Of a stretch of 6,260 nt of DNA, positions 6,199-6,260 are shown piece by piece. Position numbers and translations under genes: made by a program. Each line of letters begins with the position of its first letter. Position 1 is the first letter of the stretch. This DNA is from Planctomycetota bacterium. GTDB lineage: Bacteria; Planctomycetota; PLA2; JAEUHO01. The stretch lies in NCBI GenBank assembly GCA_024639415.1, contig JAHEIK010000236.1, positions 1 to 6,260 of the forward strand, written 5' to 3'. The notes beneath the pieces were generated by a model, which saw nothing but the letters and a program-made list of their open reading frames with translations, was not told the origin of the DNA and did not search any database.

Positions 6199-6260
6199 GA
6201 TTGAGGAGACGGGGGGGCCACCTCCGGTGGGTCGGACCTGCACGCCGCCGACCGTGGCGG

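Noticed and set aside
6197..6260. A possible gene starting at GTG 6197 and running off the right edge
   Set aside because: Only about 21 codons are visible, there is no ribosome binding site, and the Pro/Gly/Thr-rich translation has no recognisable feature.
1..6260. CRISPR array, tRNA, rRNA, insertion sequence or phage attachment site
   Set aside because: I found no regularly spaced direct repeats, no tRNA-like cloverleaf, no transposase-like frame and no terminal inverted repeats flanking a gene.

Overview
This is a G+C-rich bacterial window (roughly two thirds G+C by eye, with strong G/C preference at third codon positions). It holds seven features I am confident in or think likely: six protein genes and one divergent control region. 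The genes all belong to two-component signalling, except for one large TPR-CHAT protein. Stand-alone receivers, a free HPt protein and a TPR-CHAT protein together suggest a bacterium with a large, complex genome, such as Planctomycetota, Myxococcota, Acidobacteriota or a similar lineage. The sequence alone does not settle the phylum.

Left block, minus strand, read from about 4236 down to 1: (i) a membrane histidine kinase with six predicted transmembrane helices; (ii) 3 bases later, a stand-alone receiver with a KPW signature; (iii) overlapping the receiver's 3' end, a long gene with a signal peptide, ten back-to-back 40-residue TPR units, a coiled-coil linker and the start of a CHAT (caspase-like) domain. 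This third gene runs off the left edge, so its catalytic His/Cys region is not visible. The tight spacing argues for one transcript.

Centre (about 4237-4490): a divergent, non-coding control region. It contains a perfect 7-bp inverted repeat just upstream of the ribosome binding site of the rightward genes.

Right block, plus strand: (iv) an OmpR/PhoB-type response regulator with a winged-helix DNA-binding domain; (v) after a gap of about 110 bp, a single-domain HPt phosphotransfer protein; (vi) 19 bp later, another stand-alone receiver with a short Cys-containing tail. The last 122 bases hold nothing I can call.

Taken together, these parts match a His-Asp-His-Asp phosphorelay with every domain on a separate protein: kinase, receiver(s), HPt, then a DNA-binding regulator. 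No hybrid kinase is present. The kinase arm appears co-transcribed with an exported TPR-CHAT protein. The linkage of a sensor kinase, a split relay and a putative extracytoplasmic caspase-like protein is the most interesting aspect of the window. It is inferred from gene order and domain content, not demonstrated.
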